From Bradyrhizobium sp. B124 (GTDB taxonomy: Bacteria > Pseudomonadota > Alphaproteobacteria > Rhizobiales > Xanthobacteraceae): 64,000 nt of DNA. Shown one piece after another: positions 9,689 through 17,961 of this stretch. The stretch is taken from NCBI RefSeq assembly GCF_038967635.1, contig NZ_CP152413.1, positions 5,460,001 to 5,524,000 of the forward strand, read 5' to 3'. Under the pieces are notes generated by a model. The model saw only the letters and a program-made list of their open reading frames with translations. It did not search any database and was not told where the DNA came from. The first letter of the stretch is position 1, and every line of letters starts with the position of its first letter. The position numbers were made by a program, and so were the translations under genes.

Positions 9689-9789
9689 CGTCGTCCTGAG
9701 GTGCGAGCTCTTGCGAGCCTCGAAGGACGTGATCTTGCTGCGGCCCATCCTTCGAGACGCCGTGCTGCGCACGGCTCCTCAGGATGACG
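9689..9789. repeat. REP-like repeat (CGTCATCCTGAGG family), complete copy
   Basis: Left arm CGTCGTCCTGAGGTGCGAGC...CTCGAAGGACG and right arm CATCCTTCGAGACGCCG...CCTCAGGATGACGG. Its right edge overlaps the end of the next gene and supplies that gene's stop codon (TGA in TCCTGAGG on the minus strand). Confidence 0.85.
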
Positions 9790-10279
9790 GCGGTGTTTGC
9801 GGCCGCGATTGCGACGGCAAGGGCGGGGGCGGTGGCAAGCGGCGCGGCGGCTCGCGCCAGGCGCCGGCGCTGCGGCCGGCGATCAGCCAGTAGACCAGGC
9901 CGGCGACGATGCCGGCGCCGGTCATGATCTCCATGTGACGGCGCACGATGCCGTGGAACTGCATCATGTCAGGATCGAACGGAACGAGGCCGAGATAGCA
10001 GGCCGCGCCGACGATGGCGCCGCCGACGGCGTAGGCCAATACGCTCCTGATGAAAAGGGCCTCGGTGATCAGCACCACGATCAGCGCGGGCAAGAATGCA
10101 AAGCCTGATATGAAGATGAAGCCGAAGCCGAGCACGACGTTGACAGCGCTCTGGTCGATCTGCCCGCCGAAATCGCTGATCTCGGGATACAGCACCGCAA
10201 CGACCACGATGATCCCGGCCACGAAGCAGGCCATCAGGAAGCCGAAGGCGACGACGAACAGGCGGCCGATCAGGGCCAT
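9779..10279 (-). CDS. Hypothetical inner-membrane protein, four predicted helices
   Basis: A 166-residue protein with about four hydrophobic segments (LFVVAFGFLMACFVAGIIVVV, FGFIFISGFAFLPALIVVLI, SVLAYAVGGAIVGAACYLGL, MTGAGIVAGLVYWLIAG) and a proline-rich cytoplasmic tail (PPRRLPPPPPLP). No catalytic motif is seen. The last residues and the stop codon lie within a REP-like repeat, so the natural C-terminus may have been reset by repeat insertion. I do not recognise a named family. Confidence 0.75.
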   Translation of the reverse strand: MALIGRLFVVAFGFLMACFVAGIIVVVAVLYPEISDFGGQIDQSAVNVVLGFGFIFISGFAFLPALIVVLITEALFIRSVLAYAVGGAIVGAACYLGLVPFDPDMMQFHGIVRRHMEIMTGAGIVAGLVYWLIAGRSAGAWREPPRRLPPPPPLPSQSRPQTPPSS

Positions 10280-10292
10280 GCTATAGACTCCC

Positions 10293-10377
10293 CGTCATTG
10301 CGAGGAGCGAAGCGACGAAGCAATCCATCCTTCAGCAAGCTCGGACATGGGTTGCTTCGCTTCGCTCGCAATGACGA
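10293..10377. repeat. REP-like repeat (CGTCATTGCGAGGAGCGAAG family)
   Basis: Arms CGTCATTGCGAGGAGCGAAG...AAGCAATCC and, inverted, GGTTGCTTCGCTTCGCTCGCAATGACG. A different family from the CCTGAGG repeats nearby. It occupies most of the 125 bases between rlmN and the membrane gene. Confidence 0.85.
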
Positions 10378-10404
10378 CGTGGAGAGCGTTGTCGATCACA
10401 GCAC

Positions 10405-11619
10405 TCAATCCGTCATCGCCATCGCGCGCAGCGCCTGGCGCTCGCGGGCGGAGAGCTTTTCGGTCTCCGATTTGAGCTGACCGCAGGCGGCGAGGATGTC
10501 GCGGCCGCGCGGCGTGCGCACCGGCGAGGAATAGCCGGCGTTGAAGATGTATTCGGAGAACTTTTCGATCTGCTCCCAGTCCGAGCATTCGTAGGCGGTG
10601 CCCGGCCACGGATTGAACGGGATCAGGTTGATCTTGGCCGGAATGCCCTTGAGCAGCTTCACCAGGAGCTTGGCGTCGTCGAGCGAATCGTTGACGCCCT
10701 TGAGCATCACATATTCGAAGGTGATGCGCCGCGCGTTCGACGCGCCGGGATAGTCGCGGCAGGCCTGCAGCAATTCCTTGATCGGATATTTGCGGTTCAG
10801 CGGCACCAGCTCGTTGCGCAGCTCGTCGCGCACCGCATGCAGCGAGATCGCGAGCATCACGCCGATCTCGTCACCGGTGCGCTGGATGTTCGGCACCACG
10901 CCCGAGGTCGACAGCGTGATACGGCGACGGGAAATGCCGATGCCTTCATTGTCGCCGACGATCAACAGCGCATCGCGCACCGCGTCGAAATTATAGAGCG
11001 GCTCGCCCATCCCCATCATCACGATGTTGGTGACGCGCCGCGTGCCGTCCTCGCGGTCGGCCCAGTCGTTGAGCCGGTCGCGCGCCACCATCACCTGGCC
11101 GACGATCTCGCCGGCGGTGAGGTTGCGCACCAGCCGCTGCGTGCCAGTGTGGCAGAACGAGCAGTTCAGCGTGCAGCCGACCTGCGAGGAAACGCACAGC
11201 GTGCCGCGGTCGGTCTCGGGGATGTAGACGCACTCGACCTCGTGCGGCCGCTCGACCTTGTCGCCGCTCGGCAGCCGCAGCAGCCATTTGCGCGTGCCGT
11301 CGTTGGAGATCTGCTCGGCGACCACCTCGGGACGGTCGACGGTAAAATGCTTCTCGAGCTCGGCGCGCATGTCCTTCGAGACGTTGGTCATCTCGCCGAA
11401 GTTCTTGGCGCCGCGGAAATACATCCAGTTCCAGAGCTGCTGGGTGCGCATCTTGCGCTGCGCGGGCGCCACCCCGATTTCGCCGAGGCGATCGGCGATC
11501 TCGGCGCGCGACAGCCCGATCAGCGACGGCTTGGCCGGCGGGACATAGGTCTCGAGCGGAACCTTTTCGACCAGCGCGCTGGCGCCGGACACGGCATGGG
11601 TGGTCACGGTGTCGGTCAT
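10405..11619 (-). CDS. rlmN: 23S rRNA (adenine2503-C2)-methyltransferase RlmN
   Basis: A radical SAM enzyme that methylates C2 of A2503 in 23S rRNA, and of A37 in some tRNAs. The [4Fe-4S] triad [11 protein letters not shown] (CxxxCxxC) is preceded by CVSSQVG. Other conserved blocks are [39 protein letters not shown] and [11 protein letters not shown]. The late Cys in AACGQL matches the methyl-carrying cysteine. At 404 residues it is about family length, with a non-conserved 35-residue N-terminus. It stands alone, with the IalB gene 74 bases upstream in the same direction. Confidence 0.95.
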   Translation of the reverse strand: MTDTVTTHAVSGASALVEKVPLETYVPPAKPSLIGLSRAEIADRLGEIGVAPAQRKMRTQQLWNWMYFRGAKNFGEMTNVSKDMRAELEKHFTVDRPEVVAEQISNDGTRKWLLRLPSGDKVERPHEVECVYIPETDRGTLCVSSQVGCTLNCSFCHTGTQRLVRNLTAGEIVGQVMVARDRLNDWADREDGTRRVTNIVMMGMGEPLYNFDAVRDALLIVGDNEGIGISRRRITLSTSGVVPNIQRTGDEIGVMLAISLHAVRDELRNELVPLNRKYPIKELLQACRDYPGASNARRITFEYVMLKGVNDSLDDAKLLVKLLKGIPAKINLIPFNPWPGTAYECSDWEQIEKFSEYIFNAGYSSPVRTPRGRDILAACGQLKSETEKLSARERQALRAMAMTD

Positions 11620-11693
11620 GAAACCTCAAATAGGCCTTCCAGCCGGTGCTGGAAAGCCGCCAAATACCTCAATTTTGTCCCTCAGAGCCGGTC

Positions 11694-12293
11694 TTAACGC
11701 CGGCAGTCCTGCCCCAGCCGGTCGAGCGCCTGCGCCAGGCCCTTCAGCGAGAAGCTGTCGATCGTCTCGGTGCCCTTCGCCGAGACAGCTTTTACCGTCA
11801 GATCGGCCGATTTGCGCATGGCTTCCACCATCCGCTCCTCCTCGGCCGCATTCTTGATCCAGAGGCCGTCGCCCTGGGTGTACATCGCATAGGTCCCGCC
11901 GCCGACCTGGAGCGTCGATTCCGAGCCCGGCTTCACGGTGTAGCCGATCATGATCGAGACTTCGTTGACGACCTTCTCGGCCGGGCGGGTCGAGATGAAG
12001 GCATAGGCCGGATCGCGCGGCCGGTTCGGCGGGTTGGTCTTCGACGACGACGGCTTGGCGAGCGCAAAGCACACCTTCTTGCCGTTGGGCGATGCGGTGT
12101 AGGCGCCCCAGGTGCCGAATTGGCCGATCAGCGTCGGCTCCGCGCCGCCGGCGGCAGCCGCGGCGGCCGAAGGCGCCGGCTTGGCCGCTTCTTTCGCCGC
12201 ATCTTTCTTGGGCGCAGCCTGCGCCGGCGCGAGGGAGACGATCCCGCACACGACACAAACAGCCAGTGATGTCAGAATCTGCCGCACGGCCAA
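11694..12293 (-). CDS. Invasion-associated locus B (IalB) family secreted protein
   Basis: A periplasmic protein of 199 residues. A signal peptide (ILTSLAVCVVCGIVSLAPAQA) is followed by a Lys/Ala-rich linker and an IalB domain: GQFGTWGAYTASPNGKKVCFALAKPSS, AYAFISTRPAEKVVNEVSIMIGY and GLWIKNAAEEERMVEAM. The family is named from a Bartonella invasion locus but is widespread in non-pathogenic alphaproteobacteria, and its biochemical role is unsettled. It may be transcribed with rlmN downstream. The family call is firm; function is unknown. Confidence 0.85.
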   Translation of the reverse strand: MAVRQILTSLAVCVVCGIVSLAPAQAAPKKDAAKEAAKPAPSAAAAAAGGAEPTLIGQFGTWGAYTASPNGKKVCFALAKPSSSKTNPPNRPRDPAYAFISTRPAEKVVNEVSIMIGYTVKPGSESTLQVGGGTYAMYTQGDGLWIKNAAEEERMVEAMRKSADLTVKAVSAKGTETIDSFSLKGLAQALDRLGQDCRR

Positions 12294-12490
12294 CTGGTTC
12301 CCCCATCATTGTGACTGGAAGATGGCCCGGCGATTCCCCTCCGCCGGCTCGGATGGATAACCGGGAAACGCTTTCTTGGGAAGGCAGTTGGGCCCGGACA
12401 CGCGCGCCGGCCCAGCCTCGCGCGCGTCCGTTGATTCTCAATTCTTGCTCAGCGCTTGTTGTCGCGCATCAGCGCTTGATCAGCTCTTGG

Positions 12491-13330
12491 TCACCCCTTG
12501 GCGCGCGCCGCGCGCTGGCTCTCCCACTGCGCATCGGTCCATTGCAGCAGGTCCTCGGCACCGGAACTGCGCAAATGGGCGCCGCCGTCCTGCACCACCA
12601 TCTCGCCATTGATGTAGCCGGCCTGATCCGAGATCAGGAAGGCCGCGAGATTGGCAAGCTCGGAATGCTCGCCGGCGCGGCCGAGCGGATTGCGCTGCGA
12701 CCAGGTCTCGCCGCGCGCTTCGGGACGCAACTGCCCGGTCGCGCCTGGCGTCGGGAACGCGCCGGGCGCGATCGCCACGGTGCGGATGCCTTTCGGGCCC
12801 CACTCGACGGCAAGGCTCTTGGTCATCGCCAGCACCGCGGTCTTGGCCATCGACGACGGCACTGTGAAGGCACGGCCGGTGATTGTGGAGGTCGAGAGGA
12901 TCGAAAGCACCACGCCCTTATGCTTGCCTTCGATCCAGCGCCGGCCGGCGGCGAGCGTGCAGTACATCGTGCCATGCAGCGTCGGCGCGAGGATTGCGTC
13001 CGCGGCACGGAATGACAAATGTTCGCTCTGCGCAATAAAGGTTGCGGCAGCATTGTTGACGAGAACGTCGATCGGCGCGTCCTGCCAGACCTGATCCATC
13101 ATCGCCTCGACCGCGGCGCCGTCGCGGATGTCGCAGCGCGCGGTCGAGACCTTGGCGCCGAGTTCGCTGCGGAATTTGCCTGCGGTTTCCTCCAGCAGCC
13201 CCTCGCGCCGCCCGCAGATGATCAGTTCGGCACCGAGTTCGGCAAAGCGAGCGCCCATCGCCGCGCCAAGACCGGAGCCGCCGCCGGTGATCAGGATGCG
13301 CTCTTTCGCTAGCAGGCCTTTTTCAAACAT
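12491..13330 (-). CDS. SDR family oxidoreductase, 2,4-dienoyl-CoA reductase-like
   Basis: A 279-residue short-chain dehydrogenase. The NAD(P) site is ITGGGSGLGAAMGARFAELG and the NNAAA motif reads VLVNNAAATF. The usual catalytic Tyr of YxxxK is absent: the site reads PSSMAKTAV, with Ser where Tyr would be and Lys kept. That pattern fits the 2,4-dienoyl-CoA / trans-2-enoyl-CoA reductase branch of SDRs. A role in unsaturated fatty-acid beta-oxidation is the best inference. The start at 13330 is supported by GGAGGGAT before the ATG. It is divergent from the quinone oxidoreductase gene at 13436. Confidence 0.85.
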   Translation of the reverse strand: MFEKGLLAKERILITGGGSGLGAAMGARFAELGAELIICGRREGLLEETAGKFRSELGAKVSTARCDIRDGAAVEAMMDQVWQDAPIDVLVNNAAATFIAQSEHLSFRAADAILAPTLHGTMYCTLAAGRRWIEGKHKGVVLSILSTSTITGRAFTVPSSMAKTAVLAMTKSLAVEWGPKGIRTVAIAPGAFPTPGATGQLRPEARGETWSQRNPLGRAGEHSELANLAAFLISDQAGYINGEMVVQDGGAHLRSSGAEDLLQWTDAQWESQRAARAKG

Positions 13331-13435
13331 AGTTTGATCCCTCCGCACTGTATTGTCGCTCCGCCGCAAATCCGGCATGAAGCTTGTAGTCCAAGATCTT
13401 GCAGCTCTTTCTGCGTCCGAAACTCAGGTGTGTCC

Positions 13436-14416
13436 ATGAAAGCCATCCTCTGCTCGCAATACTGTCAACCCGACGATCTCGTGCTGGCTGACGTGCCCGA
13501 TCCGGTTGCGGGTCCCGGCGAAGCCGTGATCGCGATCAAGGCGGCGGCGCTGAATTTCTTCGACATCCTGATGATCCAGGGCAAGTACCAGATCAAGCCG
13601 CCGTTCCCGTTCTCGCCGGCCGCCGAAGTCGCCGGCGTGATCGAGAGCGTCGGCGCGGGCGTCACTGACCTGAAGATCGGCGACCGCGTCGTTGCGTCAT
13701 GTGGCCACAACGGCGCGCGCGACAAGATCGCGCTGCCGGCGAATACGATCGTGAAGATTCCCGACAATCTCGATTACGACCGCGCCGCCGGCATCATCAT
13801 CATCTACGGCACCGCGCTGCACGCACTCGAAGATCGCGCGAGCCCGAAGCCGGGCGAAACGCTCGCGGTGCTGGGCGCCGCCGGTGGCACCGGCCTTGCC
13901 GCGTGCGAGCTCGGCAGGTTGATGGGTCTGAAGGTGATTGCCTGCGCATCGTCGGACGAGAAGCTCGCATTCGCCAAGCAGCACGGCGCCGAGCTGACGC
14001 TGAACTACGCCAAGGAAGATCTGAAAGAAGGCCTGCGCAAGCTGACCAACGGCAAGGGCGCCGACATCGTGTTCGATCCGGTCGGCGGCTCCTATGCCGA
14101 GGCCGCATTGCGCTCGACCGCATGGGAAGGCCGCTTCCTGGTGATCGGCTTTGCCGCCGGCGACATCCCGAAGATTCCGCTCAACCTCGCGCTGCTCAAG
14201 GGCTGCGACATCCGCGGCGTGTTCTGGGGCGCGTGGGCGCGGCTGAATCCGGAGAAGAACCGCAAGAACCTCGAGAAGCTCGTGCAGTGGACCGCGGAAG
14301 GCAAGATCTCCTCGCATGTCGACCGCACCTTCCCGCTGTCGCAGACCGCGGAAGCCTTGAAGGTGCTCGCCGGCCGCAAGGCGATGGGCAAGGTGATCCT
14401 GCATCCGGGAAGCTGA
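13436..14416 (+). CDS. NADPH:quinone oxidoreductase family protein (MDR superfamily)
   Basis: A 326-residue medium-chain reductase without the catalytic and structural zinc ligands, i.e. quinone oxidoreductase/enoyl reductase type. Visible blocks are the GroES-like start (EAVIAIKAAALNFFDILMIQGKYQ), PAAEVAGVIESVGAGVTDLKIGDRV, the NADPH fold LAVLGAAGGTGLAACELGRLMG, and DIVFDPVGGSYAEAALR. ATG at 13436 is preferred because the upstream extension is unrelated and runs into the promoter region. It is divergent from the dienoyl-CoA reductase-like gene, suggesting a shared lipid or acyl-CoA context. Confidence 0.88.
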   Translation: MKAILCSQYCQPDDLVLADVPDPVAGPGEAVIAIKAAALNFFDILMIQGKYQIKPPFPFSPAAEVAGVIESVGAGVTDLKIGDRVVASCGHNGARDKIALPANTIVKIPDNLDYDRAAGIIIIYGTALHALEDRASPKPGETLAVLGAAGGTGLAACELGRLMGLKVIACASSDEKLAFAKQHGAELTLNYAKEDLKEGLRKLTNGKGADIVFDPVGGSYAEAALRSTAWEGRFLVIGFAAGDIPKIPLNLALLKGCDIRGVFWGAWARLNPEKNRKNLEKLVQWTAEGKISSHVDRTFPLSQTAEALKVLAGRKAMGKVILHPGS

Positions 14417-14697
14417 CGACAGACGGCCGCGCACTCTCACCGTCACCCCGCCGCAACGGCTTGCCGTTGCGCCGCGCGCGCAATCGTGAGCAAACCCTGT
14501 GAACTTTCTCCGAATTTGCGCGCGTTGCCGCAATCAAACCCAAATTTCTCCCGATTCGCAGCGACCGGGGCCGCTTTTTGGGCCCAATCGCAAGGCGATT
14601 AAGAGTTCGTAACGGGCGCTCAGGGACCCCAACAAAAACAACAACCAGACACCAGAGATGCCCGATTGTTGCGTCATAGTATCGGGGAAGCATCATC

Positions 14698-15516
14698 ATG
14701 GTGGGGAATCTAACACGCGTTCAGGGCAGCGATCCGCCACGCGACGCGATCAACGCGCATATCAACGATCCCGAATTTGCACCTTATCGCTACCGGCGAC
14801 CACATCGGGCAGCGATCGACATCGGCGCGGACGAACCCGCTCCGCTTTTTCTTTCAAGCCAAATCGATGACGCGGATTGGCACGGGCGCGCCACGATTCC
14901 ACGTTCGCGCCTTCGCACCGGCCTGCTGACAATTTCGGCCGGCGCACTTGTCGCGGCTGCGGTGGTCGGGCTGTGGTCCATCGGCAGCGTGCGCGACGCG
15001 GTCCTGAGCGCGAAGGCCGCGCTGGTCGGCGTCTCGCCGATCGAGGCCCGCGCAGAAATCGCGGACGCGGTTCGCGCCGTGGCCACCGAGGTGTCGCCCG
15101 CCACTACAACCCTGCCGTCACGCGCGCAGATCGCAGCCGCCTATCAGGAAGCGATCAAGAGCGAAGTCGTTGCCCGCGAAACTCCCGCGGCAGCGCCGAT
15201 CGAGCCACCACCACCGGCGGCGCCACCGGCAAGACGCCTCGATCCGGATGACGTCGCAGGCCTCCTGAAGCGCGCCAACAGCCTGCTTGCGATCGGCGAC
15301 ATCGTATCGGCGCGGCTCTTGCTCGAGCGGGCCGCGGATGCGCAGGACGCGGACGCGGCGCTGTTGCTGGCTCGCACCTACGATCCCGACGTGCTGGGGA
15401 CCTTGGACAAGCGGAGCATCACGCCCGATCCGGAGACCGCGCGCCTCTGGTATCGCAAGGCCGCCGAACTCGGCTCGCAGCCCGCACAGCAACGCCTCGC
15501 GCAATTGCAAAACTAG
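14698..15516 (+). CDS. Membrane-anchored protein with C-terminal Sel1-like repeat
   Basis: A 272-residue protein with a polar N-terminus of about 80 residues, one transmembrane segment (LLTISAGALVAAAVVGLWSIG), a Pro/Ala linker, and a C-terminal helical region. That region has SEL1/TPR-like features: LLKRANSLLAIGDIVSARLLLERAADAQDADAALLLARTYD and ETARLWYRKAAELGSQPAQQRLAQL. Such repeats bind protein partners in the periplasm. It ends 18 bases before the TAXI-type binding protein gene, so the pair is probably one operon. Confidence 0.8.
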   Translation: MVGNLTRVQGSDPPRDAINAHINDPEFAPYRYRRPHRAAIDIGADEPAPLFLSSQIDDADWHGRATIPRSRLRTGLLTISAGALVAAAVVGLWSIGSVRDAVLSAKAALVGVSPIEARAEIADAVRAVATEVSPATTTLPSRAQIAAAYQEAIKSEVVARETPAAAPIEPPPPAAPPARRLDPDDVAGLLKRANSLLAIGDIVSARLLLERAADAQDADAALLLARTYDPDVLGTLDKRSITPDPETARLWYRKAAELGSQPAQQRLAQLQN

Positions 15517-15534
15517 GCTCATCTCGAGGGACAC

Positions 15535-16707
15535 ATGCGACGCTTGTTTGGATTGGTACTTTTCGCAGGCATGATGATTTGGGGCCCGGCGGCACGGGCC
15601 GAGCAGACCGAATTCGACCCGGCCAAGGTCAGCGACAGCCTGAAGGCGATCTTTCAGTTCGGCTCGGTAGGCACCAAGCAGAGCCTCAACGCCAACACGG
15701 TCACGCTGATCTCCGGCACGATCGGCGGCACCTATGTTCAGTTCGGCGCCGATCTCGCCTCCGTGCTCGACGATGGCAATAAGTTGCGCATTCTGCCGAT
15801 CGTCGGGCGCGGCTCGGTGCAGAGCGTCGCCGACATCCTGTTTCTGCAGGGTGTCGATCTCGGCATCGTTCGATCTGACACGCTCGACTATCTCGAGCGG
15901 AAGGGCATCGCGAAAGATATCAAGAAGCAATTCACCTACGTGACCAAGCTCTACAACGAAGAGATGCATGTGATCGCGTCGAAATCGATCGGCAATCTCA
16001 GGGACCTTGAGGGCAAGACTGTCAGCGTCGACCTTCCCAATGGCGGCACCTTTGTGACCGCGCTGACCGTGTTCGAGCGGCTCGGAATGAAGCCGAAGGT
16101 TGTCTATGTCGAGCAGCGCATCGCGCTGGAGAAACTGAAGGCCGGCGAAATCGACGCCGTGATCGTGTGTGGCGGCAAGCCTTACAAGTCCGTGAGCGGC
16201 TTCAAGGACGATCGGTTCCACCTGGTGACGGTCAACTACGAGAAGCCGTTGCAGGGCGACTATCTGCCCGCGAGCCTGTCGGCCAAGGACTATCCCAACC
16301 TGATTTCGGGCGAGGAGCGCGTCGACACGATCGCCGTTCCTGCCGTGCTTGCGGCCTACAACTGGGCACCGAAGACGGAGCGCTACAACAAGCTGGCCAA
16401 TTTCGTGGATGCGTTCTTCACAAAATTTCCGACGTTCCAGAATCCGCCGTTCCATCCGAAGTGGCGGGAGGTCTCGCTGTCGGCGCCACTGCCGGGTTGG
16501 CAACGCCTGCCGGTAGCCCAGCAATGGCTCGACCGCCATGGCGTCGAAGCCGTCTCGCGCAGCCGTTTCGATGAATTCCTGAAGCAGAGCCCAGCGGCCG
16601 CACGTCTGCAGAGCGATGCGGATAAGGAGGCGCTGTTCAAGCAGTTCCAGGCGTGGGACGCGGAAAAAAATACGCGTTCTCAGCTGCGCACCGGCGAGAA
16701 ACGGTAG
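15535..16707 (+). CDS. TAXI family TRAP-type solute-binding protein
   Basis: A periplasmic binding protein of 390 residues. The signal peptide is MRRLFGLVLFAGMMIWGPAARA. The TAXI domain shows the SGTIGGTYVQFGADLASVL start, a glutamate- or small-acid-binding type site (GSVQSVADILFLQGVDLGIVRSD), and the strand KTVSVDLPNGGTFVTALTVFERLG. No TRAP membrane subunits (DctQM) are adjacent; the partner is instead the Sel1-like anchored protein directly upstream. It may therefore act as a sensor or binding subunit rather than a transporter component, which is inference. Confidence 0.82.
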   Translation: MRRLFGLVLFAGMMIWGPAARAEQTEFDPAKVSDSLKAIFQFGSVGTKQSLNANTVTLISGTIGGTYVQFGADLASVLDDGNKLRILPIVGRGSVQSVADILFLQGVDLGIVRSDTLDYLERKGIAKDIKKQFTYVTKLYNEEMHVIASKSIGNLRDLEGKTVSVDLPNGGTFVTALTVFERLGMKPKVVYVEQRIALEKLKAGEIDAVIVCGGKPYKSVSGFKDDRFHLVTVNYEKPLQGDYLPASLSAKDYPNLISGEERVDTIAVPAVLAAYNWAPKTERYNKLANFVDAFFTKFPTFQNPPFHPKWREVSLSAPLPGWQRLPVAQQWLDRHGVEAVSRSRFDEFLKQSPAAARLQSDADKEALFKQFQAWDAEKNTRSQLRTGEKR

Positions 16708-16717
16708 CCCCCCCGAA

Positions 16718-16803
16718 CCCGGATGGAGCGCAGCCTGACCCGGGGGCCTCGTGCGTGAGCTGACGCTCTCACCCCGGATTACGCTGCGCTCCATCCGGGC
16801 TAC
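16718..16803. repeat. REP-like inverted repeat (GTAGCCCGGATG family), second copy
   Basis: CCCGGATGGAGCGCAGCCTGA at the left and, inverted, CTGCGCTCCATCCGGGCTAC at the right. Related to the repeat at 1570-1657. Confidence 0.78.
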
Positions 16804-16810
16804 GCCTCCA

Positions 16811-16942
16811 ACCTCCGCTTGAAAAGGGGAGGTCGCTTTGCTCGCAGAGCAAAGCGGGTGGGGATCTGCTCTCTCCGCAGATACAGCGTCGCCTGCGGCT
16901 GACCCCCATCCCGACCTTCCTCCTGTCAGGGGGAAGGAGAAG
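16811..16942. repeat. Intergenic repeat, inverted copy of the 5053-5187 element
   Basis: AACCTCCGCTTGAAAAGGGGAGG, GCTTTGCTCGCAGAGCAAAGC, GGGGATCTGCTCTCTCCGC and CTGACCCCCATCCCGACC are the reverse complement of the element near 5.1 kb. Together with the neighbouring repeat it fills the 252-base gap between the TAXI gene and the DUF1232 gene. Confidence 0.75.
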
Positions 16943-16959
16943 AGAGAGCGAAAGTCACT

Positions 16960-17349
16960 CTACGCCTGCGGTGCTGCCTCTTCCGGCACTCCGCGCTTCA
17001 GCGCGGCGCGCGCGGCTTCACGATGCTCCGGGGTGATGTGGCTTGCCACCATGCGGATCGCGGTTGCGAGCACGGCGGCATCGTCGGTGAAACCGAGCAC
17101 CGGCAGCATGTCCGGGATGAAGTCGAACGGCAGGATGAAATAGGCGATCGCGCCGAGCAGCGCGGCCTGGACATGGCGCGGCGTCTGCCGGTCGAAGGCG
17201 CAGTAATAGGCGGCCAGCAGATCCTCGGCGAACGGCAGCCGCGCCACCACTTTCTTGAACTTGATCCAGAAGCGGCGGCGCACGCTTTCCGGGTCCTGCG
17301 CCAGCCGGTCGGCAGGCCCGAATCCCGCGCCGGTATCGGTCGATGGCAT
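16960..17349 (-). CDS. DUF1232 (YkvA-like) membrane protein
   Basis: A 129-residue protein with a central DUF1232 segment: AALLGAIAYFILPFDFIPDMLPVLGFTDDAAVLATAIRMV. This hydrophobic hairpin with the FDxIPDxLP...GFxDD signature is diagnostic. The role of the family is not established. The start at 17349 (MPSTDTGAGFG) is chosen because the frame upstream shadows the neighbouring gene. The pterin dehydratase gene lies 95 bases upstream on the same strand. Confidence 0.85.
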   Translation of the reverse strand: MPSTDTGAGFGPADRLAQDPESVRRRFWIKFKKVVARLPFAEDLLAAYYCAFDRQTPRHVQAALLGAIAYFILPFDFIPDMLPVLGFTDDAAVLATAIRMVASHITPEHREAARAALKRGVPEEAAPQA

Positions 17350-17444
17350 CGCGAGGTTCCCTTTGGCGCCGCGCGACGGATCGGCGGCGGACGATGCGAA
17401 TCTGGGGATGTCAGCCAACCGGCGCAAGGTTGCGCGCAGCCGGG

Positions 17445-17750
17445 TCAATTGACCCCGAACTGCCTCGCGATCGCGTTCATGGCCTTGGCGAGGTCGATAT
17501 CGCGCTTGGTCACCCCGCCGACATCGTGGGTCGCCAGCACGACCTCGACCGTCTTGTAGACGTTCTTCCATTCGGGGTGATGGTCGCTCTTCTCGGCGAC
17601 CAAAGCGGCGCGCGCCATGAAGCCGAAGGCCTCGTTGAAGTCCTTGAACACGAAGGTCTTTGCGATCGCCTCCCGTCCGGCCAGCTCCGACCAGCCGGCC
17701 AGTTCCCAAAGCGCGGCCTTCCTTGCTTCCGCTGACAGCCTTTCGACCAT
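17445..17750 (-). CDS. phhB: 4a-hydroxytetrahydrobiopterin dehydratase (pterin-4-alpha-carbinolamine dehydratase)
   Basis: A 101-residue enzyme that dehydrates 4a-hydroxytetrahydropterin to regenerate the cofactor of aromatic hydroxylases. The family core is [47 protein letters not shown], including the conserved HHPEW motif with the active-site histidines and the TH..GG.T block. The length is typical. No phenylalanine hydroxylase gene is adjacent, so it may act in a general pterin or Moco-related role as in other bacteria. The start at 17750 ([14 protein letters not shown]) gives normal length. Confidence 0.92.
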   Translation of the reverse strand: MVERLSAEARKAALWELAGWSELAGREAIAKTFVFKDFNEAFGFMARAALVAEKSDHHPEWKNVYKTVEVVLATHDVGGVTKRDIDLAKAMNAIARQFGVN

Positions 17751-17961
17751 GGCAACCCTCCCGTTTGACGCCGACCTTAGCCTAACAACCGGCCTCCGGG
17801 TGGGATCCATGCCGAAAATAAGGCCGAAATAGCGTCCTATCGCCGCTGGTAACCATGACGCAGATGTAACATCTGTAGCCCCAGGAATTTGCTACAAATG
17901 CCTTATCTGTGCGCGTTGGTAGTTTTGCGAGATTGAGCCCCGACGATTGTTTGCGAGATCG

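Noticed and set aside
14417-14697. Possible small gene between the quinone reductase and Sel1-like genes
   Set aside because: Frames are short, lack ribosome sites and show no coding-like composition; treated as a promoter region.
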